This document shows, in pieces, positions 46,140 to 57,358 of a DNA stretch of 64,000 nt (position 1 is the stretch's first letter; every line of letters starts with the position of its first letter). The notes under the pieces are model-generated. The model made no database searches and had not been told where the DNA came from. It worked only from the letters and a program-made list of their open reading frames with translations. Position numbers and translations under genes: made by a program. Source of the DNA: Sphagnum magellanicum (lineage: Eukaryota; Streptophyta; Sphagnopsida; Sphagnales; Sphagnaceae); the NCBI GenBank assembly GCA_021904315.1, contig CM038923.1, positions 14,886,038 to 14,950,037 on the forward strand, read 5' to 3'.

Positions 46140-46380
46140 AAAACTTCCATTGTTATTGGGAATTTGATGGAAACACATTGGGAACCAAATAGAATAAAAT
46201 CAACCCCCCCCCCCCCCCCCCCCCCCCCTTTCAAACCAAAAAAGAAAATTAGGCCTTCTTAAATGCATTTTGAACCTTTTCATAATTAGTTGCATGAAAT
46301 TTTTATTTCTAAAACTATTTGTCACCATTTTGAACATAGGTTAATACCTTAACCTAACAACATGAATACCTATGTAGACT
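46140..46380 (+). repeat. Dispersed repeat family, copy 3, with a 25-base C run
   Basis: GAAACACATTGGGAACCAAA leads to a run of 25 C (46204-46228), then AGTTGCATGAAATTTTTATT, TTTGTCACCATTTTGAACAT and AGGTTAATACC. The order matches 36335-36560. Confidence 0.65.
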
Positions 46381-48884
46381 CATGAACAATTTGCATAATA
46401 ACATTTAAAATAACCTTTCTCCCTACGATTTAGCCCCAACATTAATGAGTAAAACAATTTTTAAAATGTTTGAGCTAAAATGGTTTGCTTTTGTGTTCAA
46501 ATCCTTATGTTGAATAACATAACCTTAAAGTTGTCTATTGGACAATAGTTATAAACTAATATCTTGATTATGAAATTATTTGCATAATATTTAAATGTAA
46601 AATAATGCACTCATTGTTAGTAATGAACTTTTGAAATTTAAAAATATGACTAATCATTTAATTGGAATGTAAAAAGTTTGAGGAATTGATGTTGAATCTC
46701 ATTTTGAATTGTTTTTAGTGATTAATTATGTGTTGAAAAATGAAATAATAAAGTCATACTTGAAACCATTTTCTTTAAAATTTTAACCAAAATTTAATTA
46801 CACACTTTTGAAGGGTTAGGATTTTACCTTATTTTCAAAACTCCTTTGGAAATGATTTAAAAATATATATTAAAAAAATCTCTAGTTGGTCTTTTATTCA
46901 TGTGAACGTTAAGGGTTTTATTATTAAGACTTCAAAATTGCATCCACCATAAAAGATGACATCAACATATTTTGATATAAGTTTTGACTTGGGTTTGGGA
47001 AGGTTCATAGATGGGTGAATGCTTATTAGTCAAATATTACAATGATGACATCTTAAAAAGTAACAATGTTGTCCATTTGAACACTTTTTATAAATGGATA
47101 TGGACTTTGTATGGGCATTTACTATTTTGAACCACTTTAAAATGCTTTTATGTTTCAAACAATTCAATGCGAGCTTTTGAATGATATTAAGGGGAAAATA
47201 TAATAACATGGGAAGTTTAATTATATATCAAGTTAAAGAACAATCTATTGGTGAAAAAGATTATATGCACACAAAATTGTATTCAACCAATTACAACTTA
47301 CAATGTAGCAATTCAAAATTTTATCCTTCCCCCAATATTTATCCTTACATGCACATGTTGACACATTGCACTTAACTATTGGAAATAACCCACTCACACT
47401 CAACATACAAACACAATGCAATGGATTAAAGGATCATTATCATTGCCAAACATACATAACAATAAATCAAAGGATTAGAACATTATTATCGAACTATTTT
47501 CCCACCGTGCATGATAATGTTTTATTAATAATCATATCTTCTTCTTTATGCTTGTTTTTTTGATCTCTTTATCTAACTATTCCATGTAATATTACAACAT
47601 TGGCTTCTCAACCTTGATCAATTACAAACCACTATTGGTTGACAATGACACTACCACTCCTAACTTCTCTTTCAAAAGTTGACAACTATGTGTTTAGACT
47701 CATATTCACATTCACAATTTGAAAGGCTATCATCACACCATCTAGGCACAACATATCCCCCCACAATTAGGTTCTTTTTAGTTTTAATCTCTTTAAATTA
47801 TGTTTGGGATTTGAATTGAAGATCTTCTTTCACCTTTTCTAGGTTGCATTGTGTTTCAACACTACAAGTGAACTTTTCCGAATTTCATAAGTAAAAAATT
47901 TGGCATCTTTATCCTCCCCATTTAGCCAATGAGATGTTATAACATCTAATTGTCCATTTGGAAAACATGCCAAACCACGTTAATAGATGCAATTATCTTC
48001 TAACCTTTAGAATCAAGCTTCCAACCATGGAGTGAATTCAATAATGGTTATCCTTGTTGCCTTTGCACATACTTAAGAGAATCTCATTGTTGAAAATGTC
48101 ATTTGGAAGGCTAGGGATGCATGCACCATTGTAATTGGCAGTTGTTTGATGACATGGTGCAAGTGGTTGACATGTTGTCATTTACAAGTTTAAACCAACA
48201 TTAGAAAGTTATCCAACATGAAAAAGGAATGGGTTTCAAAAGACATTGTTATTTAAAGGTCACAAATAAAAATCCAATTTGCAAAAAAATATTTTTTTTA
48301 AAAATGAGGTGAAATATTGTGGCCATGACATTTTTGAAGTTTATAAGGACTAACTGAAGGTTCAATCCATATGCCATAGCATAAAAGGAAAGAATGTTGC
48401 ACAAACCATCCCAAATATTTTGTTTCCAATCACACATTTCATAGAAAACTAGGAAATGATGCAATTTGGATTATCTACATCTTTGTTCAAAATTGCCTTG
48501 TTGGATTCAAATTGGTAGTTTGGTCACCAACCTTGTAACAATATTTATGAAAAAAAATGATATTAGAAATGTGAAGAAAATTTGTATAGAATTTAAACCC
48601 ATCTAACAAGTATGATGTTCAATGGGACAATTTAAAATCAAAGTTAAAGCATATATGAAAATTCATGAAAAAAATGGATGGGAAAAAATATTTCCAAATG
48701 AAATAATTAATAATGCGAGTAATCCACACAAGAATATATTATTCACAAATACCAAAAATATTGAACCATATGACTTGTCATATGAATATTTTGCACATCA
48801 AAAAAAAATTCATTAATTAAAAACCTATTAATGCATAATGTTTCTCACAAGCTAAATGAATACATAATATATAAATAGTTATCT
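46381..48884. other. AT-rich noncoding stretch
   Basis: No coding motif or repeat recognised. The last few hundred bases (48600-48816) are open but too eroded to name; they could be an upstream part of the helicase remnant that follows. Confidence 0.45.
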
Positions 48885-50262
48885 TTGCATATGAACAAAC
48901 AAAACAATGAATTTTTATTTATTGTTGATGATATTTTATTAAGAAAACCAAAAACCTTTCAAAACCATTTCATGTTTTTTAACAAGGGGTGCAAACATAT
49001 GAACAACTTTCACCCTCATGTGCATTATACAAAACATGTTACAATATTATACGAATCAAATCACAATCTTCACCTTTTAAAACCAAAGGTTATGAAATTA
49101 ACATACATGAGGAAAACATCATTTAACATTAATGGCACAACAATACATTTTGCACTTAAAATTTCATTACATAAAAATATAACGAAAGTCAATGCATTGA
49201 ATGACAATAGATGTGAAACTTTTATAAAAACATATGGTCAACATCATTTGCTTGTTACAAACAAAATATCTTTAATTGGAAATAAGGTGTTATCATTTAT
49301 CAATCGTAGACTACATGTCACAAAACAAGTTCACAATGAATTCATGGGCGGTTTAAATGTAACAGTGATTGGTGATTATATTAAGTTCCCCCTATCCAAG
49401 ATTCATGGATTTTCAAACCAACAATTAATACTCTTAATATTAGAATGTTATGTATTGCAACAAAGTATTGGTCAAAATATGTATAATGTTATGAATTACA
49501 ACAAGGCATGTGATAAGACGATATCAATTAAGGATGTGATAAGTTGATATCAATTTTATTAGGATATTAAATAGGTTTCAAATTGCTTCACAAATAATCA
49601 AATACATAAAAAAAAAATTAAAATGTTTTAAAACACCACCAATGGATAACATTTACTATATTTATTTTATACAAATGTTAAAACAACTATGTATAACCAA
49701 AACCAAATTCAAAGTTCACATTAGGTGAAAGACTCATATCCCTAACATGTGACATTTCATTTTAAATTATCTAATTTACCATCTCAAATAATTGACTTAC
49801 ATTATGAAATTTTTGTCAAGAAAAAAATGTTGGTGGAATTATGTGTAGGAAATTATGAAATATTAGATGGTCTTGTGAATGGTGCTATTGTTAATGGAAT
49901 TTTTGAAGATTACATAAAATTTGTTTCAAAATCTTCAAATTAGACATAATACATGAATAAAAAAATCGTAAATATATGAAGAATTCCTTGAACTTGACAA
50001 ACAAAGGATACTAATCAAATGTGAAAATTTCAAAATACAAATACGCAATAATCCTTGTCATTGTATTATGAAAATTCAATTCATAATCAAATTTGTTGCA
50101 ACATGCACCATTCATTGTTCACAAGGGTTAACTTTTGATTGTTTAACATTCAATTCAACTAGTGTAACAAACCATGGTTTAACATATATAACATTATCCA
50201 AGGTTTGTTCAAAAGAATATATATATATATATATTCCATTAGTAACAAAAGTTTTCAAGTAG
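48885..50262 (+). pseudogene. Pif1-type helicase remnant (Helentron-like)
   Basis: Pif1-family helicases unwind DNA in Helitron-type rolling-circle transposons. The frame at 48885-49547 follows the family order in eroded form. FFNKGCKHMNN sits where the Walker A GGAGxGKS should be (the Lys is lost). MRKTSFNINGTTIHFALKIS matches the APTGKAAxxIxGxTIHSAL motif. LLVTNKISLIGNKVLSFINR matches the Walker B IDEISM block, with the catalytic Asp-Glu replaced by Thr-Asn. GLNVTVIGDYIKFPL matches GDFxQLPP. Further on, IHCSQGLTFD followed by THGLTYITLSKV-type residues (50110-50205) is the C-terminal helicase motif (TIHRSQGxT...YxxLSRV). Extremely AT-rich and clearly dead. Confidence 0.65.
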
Positions 50263-50280
50263 AATATTTTTTCAAAGAAA

Positions 50281-50686
50281 AAATGTTCCAATTAACAAGA
50301 AATGCACTTAATGAACTTGCCATTACTCCCTTCAAATCCTACTATTCAAAATTCATAATCATACAATCTCTTAATATTTGTTCTTTAAAATTACATTTAA
50401 ACTATATTGTTGCATATTCAAATTTGTCAACATCTCATATTCTTTGTCTAAATGAAAAAAAAATGTTCATATGTGAATTCAAATATTTACAATGTTTTAT
50501 CACAAACAAAAATTCCATGTTTTGTCATGTTATGATGAACATGAAATTAAGATATTTTATGATAACAATGTGTCATTGACACAAACAACAATAAGAAATT
50601 TTGGTGTTGAGTTTATCATTGCACATTTTAATGAAAACATACAACAATCGTTATATATAGTTGCAATCTATAAACCACATACATAG
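50281..50686 (+). pseudogene. Endonuclease (EEP)-like segment after the helicase
   Basis: After the helicase C-terminal motif, two frames joined by a shift near 50510 give SLNICSLKLHLNYIVAYSN with HILCLNEKK, then FGVEFIIAHFNENIQQ with LYIVAIYKPHT. This resembles the exonuclease-endonuclease-phosphatase fold start (LNxRSLxxHxxDI...DIxxxxET) and its later strand (G-I-E-x-x-x ... xIxxxYRxP). Pif1 helicase joined to such an endonuclease is the hallmark of Helentron (Helitron2) proteins. Short and decayed, so the assignment is tentative. Confidence 0.45.
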
Positions 50687-50699
50687 AGATTCATGGATA

Positions 50700-52480
50700 C
50701 ATGCACATGTACCACACATTATATATAGGTGTGGCCTATGTGTCTAGGATGCCTTGTTTAATGATGCATTGTATTGTCATAACAATGTGTTTGAAAATTA
50801 GGGGAAAAGTAATTTTGAAATCTCACCAACATTAGGCAATTTGATGGATGATGATATAGGGGTTAGCTTTGTTCCTTCTAACATCAAAAAGAAAGTTTAT
50901 GTTTCTTCTCTTTCTTAAGCAAATATGAAAATTAAAAAAAAATTATAATATGATCTTGATGTTAGACCTTAGGTTTACAAATCTTTGTCTAGTACTTCAT
51001 TTGATTGGTTGTGAGCAAACTGTGGTTATTGTCAAGGAGTCTTTATATCCTATACTCTCAAAATGTGATCATACTTTACATCCATTGGTAGAATTTGAAA
51101 GTGGTTTTGCAAATCAAAGGAGTGGATGAGATTATAATTCAGATATTTTTTAAATGATTATTAACACAAGTGAATCAATGAAAAAGGTTGTCAATAAAGA
51201 GTTGTTAATTTTCAAACAATACCAAGTGGATGTAAGAATATCAAATATTTTCTTTAATAACGAGAGAAGCATGAAAACATGTTTTTTGTTATTGTTGGTT
51301 TGATTGTCCATCAAATATTAGGCATTATGGGATCAAAGATTGAGATCAAAAGAACATTTTCTTTAATCAACATACTTACTAAAATAAGGAGGTGTTGTCA
51401 ATTTGAATAGGTTAATATTTGTGAGTGATTGAAATTTTTTAAACTCTTAGGGTTGCTTGTAAATCACCTTTTAATTTAGTAAGTTAATTGGGACAACTGC
51501 AAATTTGGAAGAGAAAATTTTAAATATTGAAAATTCATTTGAACAATATGAAGTTATGAACATATACTTTTGACAAAAAATGTTTGTTTCATTTTCATCC
51601 TTTCTTTTGGCAATTTTTGTGAATTTTAATTTAATTTTTTTCAATTTGTTAAGTTTAAACAAATTTGATAACCGGCTTGTGAGAATCACCTTGGAGAACC
51701 AACTATTATTAAATTTGTGGGAATTGGCACTTTGAGAACTGGTTGAAATTATTTTTCAAAATTTGATACCCTGATCACTTCTCTTAAGGTTTGAAACAAA
51801 AGTAAAAACTTGGGTGGATTCTTAAAAGCTTGTCTAAGAAACAAAACATAAAACAAGAGTGAGAACCACCTAACACTGGTTTGGAGTTGGGAGCCTACAG
51901 AGTTGGAACCTAAACCTACAGAGGAGGAGGAAAAAAATCCACAGAAAAGGGCAAAAGGGCATCAAGAAAGCTTGACAACAGAAGAGACAACACAACAAAA
52001 GCAGGAGTAAATAGAAGCAGAAGTTGGGTCTTTTTTTATTTGTTTTGTTGGCCTAAGGAAATTGTGTTTAGATTCATTATAGAGTATAGTAGCTTAAGGG
52101 ATGATTTTGGCCCCTACCAAATAGGTTTATTTTTATACCAGGATTTTTGAAAGATGATATTTTGGCTTGTGTTGAAACGTGAGATTAGTTCTAGAGTCTG
52201 ATATCTTGAAGGATTTTGGTTTCTTTTAGAGGGGGTTTTTTTTTGGGAAGATTGTATATTTTTTCATGGTGAAATATTTGAATTTCCATAATTTTTCTTT
52301 TGTCTGAAGATACTTTTTAATGTAAATGGAAAGGCCATGGTGTGATACACCCCTTGTTTTGTTTAGGGTTTTGATTTGATTCTGTGCTTTTTTTCCCTCG
52401 ATTTTTTTTCTGCCACCCAAAGCAGCAGCAGAAGCCAGGCCTGAATTTGCTTTGGCCTCCAATTACCTCCAATTACACTA
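50700..52480. other. Noncoding stretch
   Basis: No gene or clear repeat seen; ends at the ACT microsatellite. Confidence 0.45.
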
Positions 52481-52485
52481 CAATT

Positions 52486-52486
52486 A

Positions 52487-52519
<33 letters not shown>
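52486..52519. repeat. (ACT)n microsatellite
   Basis: About eleven ACT units. Confidence 0.95.
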
Positions 52520-52842
52520 CAGTTGTGGTCCAATGGGCCTGATGCTGCTGCAGACAAAACCTCCAAAGAAATTCTTAGTGTGATTGTAAGATCCTTCAGG
52601 GCATTTTGATATCCCTGGGACTGGGGTGTTCCTAAAATAATGGGCCTTCGACCTCTGGCCTCAGGGGCAATGATACTACGGGAATGCATGCCCCAACCTT
52701 CAGGCATTACCCTACACATAAAAGATCTCCCAGCAAAAATTGAGTGTAATTGGAGGTGGTACAACCTTTCCAGTTTCTTTTAAAAAGTGTATTTTGAGGT
52801 TATCTTATAAAGCAGAATCTGACAACAGGGCATTCCGAAAAA

Positions 52843-52960
52843 TGGAATGCTCTTTGTTCCATTGTATGGAGGGCTTTCTGTTTTCTGGAATGCTTTCTGC
52901 ACCGTTGTATGGAGGGTGTTCTATTTTCCAGAATGCTTTGTGTATCATTGTTGTGTGGAA
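52843..52960 (+). repeat. 43-base tandem repeat, 2.7 copies
   Basis: Units at 52843, 52886 and 52929 begin TGGAATGCT or CAGAATGCT, contain TTGTATGGAGGG, and end CTGTTTTC or CTATTTTC. Confidence 0.8.
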
Positions 52961-53071
52961 ATGACCCACCACTTTTTTTTTCAAATTTTCTTTTGATTTC
53001 CAGTGGGTACCTGTCAGATACCCGCTAGGTATCACATGGGACCCAAAAAAACTGGCAGGGCTTTGCCCACC

Positions 53072-53146
53072 GAGCAGGGTATTACTAAAATAAGCACCCC
53101 CTTGGCTCTGCCTCATGAGGGTGCTTATTTCAGGAATACCCTGCTC
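53072..53146. repeat. Hairpin, 75 bases
   Basis: GAGCAGGGTATTACTAAAAT then AAGCACCC pairs with GGGTGCTTATTTCAGGAATA then CCCTGCTC; the loop is about 19 bases. Confidence 0.8.
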
Positions 53147-53222
53147 CCAGGCCAGTACCCTGCACGTAAACACCTCCCGTGCAATTTTCAGGGTATTTCG
53201 TGGTACAGAGTGATTTTTTTGG

Positions 53223-53631
53223 TCAAAGGAGGCCACAGTGAACGAGCACCCAGCAACGCACCATCCACGGGATGCCGGTTATTACTCAGTTGTGGATGAA
53301 CCTCAACTGAGTTAATATTTAGTTTCACCTTGGTAACCAATTCTGTAGGAAAATAGGTCTCATATTTAGGTAGATAGGTTAAAAAAAACAAGTAACTACT
53401 AGGTAAGTAGATGGTTTCTACGTAGGTCAACGGTTGTTTTGTACCTACTTACTAACAAACTGCTTTGTGGGTTGTTAGTAGGTAGGTTAGTAGGTAGGTA
53501 GAAAAAGAAAGCAACTGAGCTAACCACACCATGATTCGCTAGGGAACCCGACAGAAAACTGTTTCCTGACCACTTACCATTCATCCTTCATGGTGCACTG
53601 GTGGGAGCTGGTTCACTATGGCCATCAAAGG
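53223..53631 (-). mobile_element. Second MITE of the 28.7-kb family, inverted
   Basis: The element at 53230-53624 begins AGGCCACAGTGAACGAGCAC and ends GGTTCACTATGGCCA. It is flanked by direct TCAAAGG copies (53223-53229 and 53625-53631), or 9 bases with one mismatch. Inside, AACTGAGTTAATATTTAGTT and CACCTTGGTAACCAATTC are the reverse complement of 29010-29040 in the first copy. Its central GTAGGTAGGT tracts are longer than in the 28.7-kb copy. Confidence 0.8.
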
Positions 53632-53926
53632 GGAGATGAGTCAAACTTTAATTTTCTGAGCGGGCAATTTCATTTCAAAAAGTTCCTCTCCCTCAGTAGG
53701 TCTATCTTGACACCAGGTAAAGCCCAAGGGTCAGGCCTGCAGTTGGCTATCGCACAAGCCCTTATTTGGGTAATGCCCTCAGCCTTGCGCTTTACCCTAC
53801 ACTTTTCAATTGCACTGAGAAAAAAGCTGTCTGTCATAATAGAGTTATCCGTAAAGTCATGCCCTATTGGACCTGAGTTGCACCTCTCATTTGATGCTTG
53901 GTCATCCCCTCCTGGCTGTTGTAGGC

Positions 53927-54067
53927 AAAGTCACGAAATTCTATTAAATAAGGGTATGAAATGCTGAGACTCAGGATTAAATGCACCAGGCTCAACAACA
54001 AAGTCATGAAATTTTATTAAATAAAGGTATGAAATATTGAGACTCAGGATTAAATGCACCATGCTCG
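53927..54067 (+). repeat. 73-base tandem duplication
   Basis: Copies at 53927-53999 and 54000-54067 start AAAGTCAYGAAATTYTATTA and share GACTCAGGATTAAATGCACC. Confidence 0.9.
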
Positions 54068-54750
54068 AGAACATTTATAGCTACACATAGCAGCAGCAGT
54101 GATTGGTTGAAAGCGTTCATGAAAAGAAAGGACAGGGCAAACTCAGTTTAGCAGCAAATTTGGTGCTAAACTGAGTTTCATGCCCCCTTGAAGCTCCATG
54201 TATTTTGTTTCCCTGTTTTTCGAAATTTTGTCCCCTATGTGACCAAACAGGGTTCTGATGCCGTCTTTTTTTTACTTTATGGATAATTTCATCCATTAGC
54301 TGAGGTTGATTTCTCTTCTTTTATTGCTGATTTTTATATAAAGATAGATTTTTTTCTGGATATAAAGGCATTTATTTATGCTTTGACATGTGTTTCACAT
54401 CTTTCATCCGACAATGCTTCATATATAATATATGAGCTTTTATGGGATTGCTTTGTTTTTTACAACTCCGCTTGCTTGTGGTTTTGATTTTTTTTTTGGA
54501 GATATGCGAACACATCATTCGTGGTCATGTTCCTCCACTAGTATCATGTTTGCTTGTTGCATTACGACTAGTGGCGTTAAAGAAACAAGTCAAAGGCATT
54601 CAACTGATCGCAATTGGAGAGGTGATTTATCAATTAGTTGCCTACACACTAGCTATTCAATTCAAGAATACATTTGCAGAGTATTTTAGTCCACACGAGT
54701 TTGGGTGGCAACCTCAGGCGAGTGCGAGACAATGGTTCATGCGGTTAGAG

Positions 54751-57358
54751 TAGGCCTCATAAATTTGTGCGTTCGCACAAATCAAACAAAATAAGTTAAT
54801 TTGTGCGCACCGCCCCGGTCAAGTTGTGCGTCCATGGATCTTTATGATTGCGATGCCCCTAGGGCAAGAAAGTGTTGTTTATTGTTGTAGCGCATGGATG
54901 GCCGGCGTTCGACATTTACAAGATCGGAATTTAATTCATCTGCTTACACTAAAATATTCCCTCTAACATCAGATTGGTCATGGATGAGCGATTGTCTTCC
55001 TTTTCCCATTTCAAAATGGAGAAATCTAATTTCGATCGACGTCGTGTTCGAGAACGCTGTCACCAGCCTGCCACAAAATTGGCATAATCAATTGAAAGGG
55101 ACGTCGATCTTGTCCCATGCCTCATTGAAAAACATTGTGTGGTTGTACGAATCGATGATATGCTTGATGTGTTGTTCATTATTGTACCGCTTGATCAGGT
55201 CGTGCTACTCAGCTTTGATTCGTTGATCTCTTTTTTGGATTAGAAGTGATCAAGACGGGGTAATACACGTTTAATGCGTCTGAGATGAAGTGTTGTGGTG
55301 CCACCTTGATGAGCTCATGCGGCATAATAGGCGGTGCGTTGAGCTCGCTCAAGTTATTGTTATCATCTCATTTGGCCTTGATGCGATCATATTCGACAAC
55401 AACAAACACCACGTCCTTCTGGTTGTCCTCGTCGAGGCCCATGTAATTCTCCTAGTTGAATGACCCCTGATTTTTAACGTGCTCGATGATGTGCTGGTGC
55501 TTAACGCACCAATTGCCATCGACATAAAACTTGTTTTCAATGTCCTCTTCGTCATCATCGATCTCCATGATGCCCTTGACTTTGAACATATCGATCAATA
55601 GGTTGTTGAGGAGCCTAATCTTGATCTTCTACTGGATGATGATGAACTATCGGTTATGCAACTAGACGATGGTCTTATTAATCTCATTGACTGCCGGTGT
55701 GACGACAAGCATGATCATCCACCACTTGGTCAACGGCAACTCGAAGTGCACATGGGCGTTCGTGTGTTTGACAATTTGGCATTGACATGAAATGTAAAAC
55801 TTGAATGTGCCGTGAAGGTGCGCCCACTAATTTGTCTTCTTTGGGCACATTTCACTGTTCATATCCATGATGAGCTTCTTTTGGCGATGCAAGTGCACGC
55901 ACCACTTGTAGACAACCTTAATCCACTGCCCATTTTGAGGTAGGGTAATCGTGTTTTTGATGATAATGTCAATTCGATGCGGCACGCACCAGATGCACAA
56001 CACCGGGAATTCGGCAGCTTGCTCGAAACGAGTCACGACACCACGATGGCATTCGATCATTGTGTTTTCACCATTGGTCGACATGGACATGAGCTTGGCA
56101 TGCCAGATTGTCGTCACATCGTTCAACGCATCCATGAAACAAGTTATCAGGATGAAAATGTTTTCGATAGTGTGCCGTTCGAACATTGGGATGGCGACCA
56201 GGTGTAGATTGGACAGGACACTGCCAACACAGATATGGATGCACATGTTGAAAAACGAGTTGTTACGATGCGTGCTACCATCCCCAACAACTAAGAACGC
56301 CTAGACCGACGGGTGCAGCAACATATTCATGACCTTGTTCAAGTTTATAGCAACCAGAGCGCAAACATATTGGTCAATGGTATGATCGTTAATGCCACCT
56401 AGCTTTTGCATTTTAAGGTGGTCGTCGTTGGCGTGATGGATCATGGCCGTGGTCTGTTGAAACGACATGCCACATTCGACGTAGTTGATCGCTGGGAAGA
56501 AGCGTGTGCTATTCGAGATGTCGACCATGTACATTTCGTTGCCCTCATCGAACTTGGAGAGCTTCTTCGCGTTGCGCTTCAAAATGATCTTCTTCTCCGC
56601 CTTCTTATGGATTCGCTCCATGTTCATGAAGTGGTCTTCCTCGTTTTAGTCGTTGACCTCATCGATGCCGACGAGGATTTGATCGTCATTACGGTAGAAT
56701 AGTTCCTTGATGATGACGTTGATGATTAGCAACTAGGTAGTGAAGCGGATGGTGTCTTGGTTGGTGTCGATGTACATGTGCATTGTGTTTGCACACATGA
56801 GCTTGCCGTTGACAAAAAGCTCATTATATTCCTCCCATGTTTTAGCATGTTGCTTCAGGTGCGATAGATAGTGTTATTTGATGAACGACACTTTGAATAT
56901 ATGAATATTGTTGGTCGGCTTGTGCTTGCGACTTGCCGACTCGATATCCCGGCTACGATACACACAAAACAAGTAGTGCACACCCATCACAATTGGCGTA
57001 TTGCCTTTCTTTTCGAACTCCACAATTTCGATGCCAAAACTTCGACGCATGTTTGCGTTGGAATGACGTAGTGCACTTGGTCGACTTAGATATGGCAATA
57101 GCACGAGCTGGTTTATTTTTGCTTTGAGACCTCCACATATTCACACACACTACTATGGCCCTTTTAGTGTGTTCGAAAGTACAAAAATGTTCATAGAGCC
57201 AAGAGAATACATACGGTGGCACAACACACATTTCTTGCCACCCTACTGCTGCTTGGGACACACATTGCGCACATATATCTTATTTTGTGCACTAACGCTA
57301 CTGTTATTTGGTGCATTTTGTGTGTTTAGAAATAGAACGCACAAATTTATGAAGCCTG
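54751..57358 (-). mobile_element. hAT transposon, 2608 bases, with 8-bp target duplication
   Basis: The left end TAGGCCTCATAAATTTGTGC (54751) and the complement of the right end CAGGCTTCATAAATTTGTGC (ending 57358) form the terminal inverted repeat, with the YAGG start usual for hAT. Exact direct copies of GGTTAGAG flank it (54743-54750 and 57359-57366). The transposase runs on the minus strand. The GC content is clearly higher than in the surroundings. It sits inside a LINE reverse transcriptase gene. Confidence 0.92.
54900..57270 (-). pseudogene. hAT transposase, broken by stops
   Basis: On the minus strand, from the N-terminal side at about 57270: a basic region with a possible CxxC (CDGCALLVLCV at about 56960). 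Then AINYVECGMSFQQTTAMIHH and GINDHTIDQYVCALVAINLN (56330-56500), and after a stop GDGSTHRNNSFFNMCI (56250), the region of the first catalytic Asp. Next come NLHLVAIPMFERHT, STNGENTMIECHRGVVTRFE and IWCVPHRIDIIIKN (55950-56200). The C-terminal dimerisation block LCQFCGRL with TTSIE (about 55030-55090) follows. The order is that of hAT transposases with an RNase-H-like fold. Stops and frameshifts are few, so the copy is fairly young but not coding as it stands. Confidence 0.8.
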
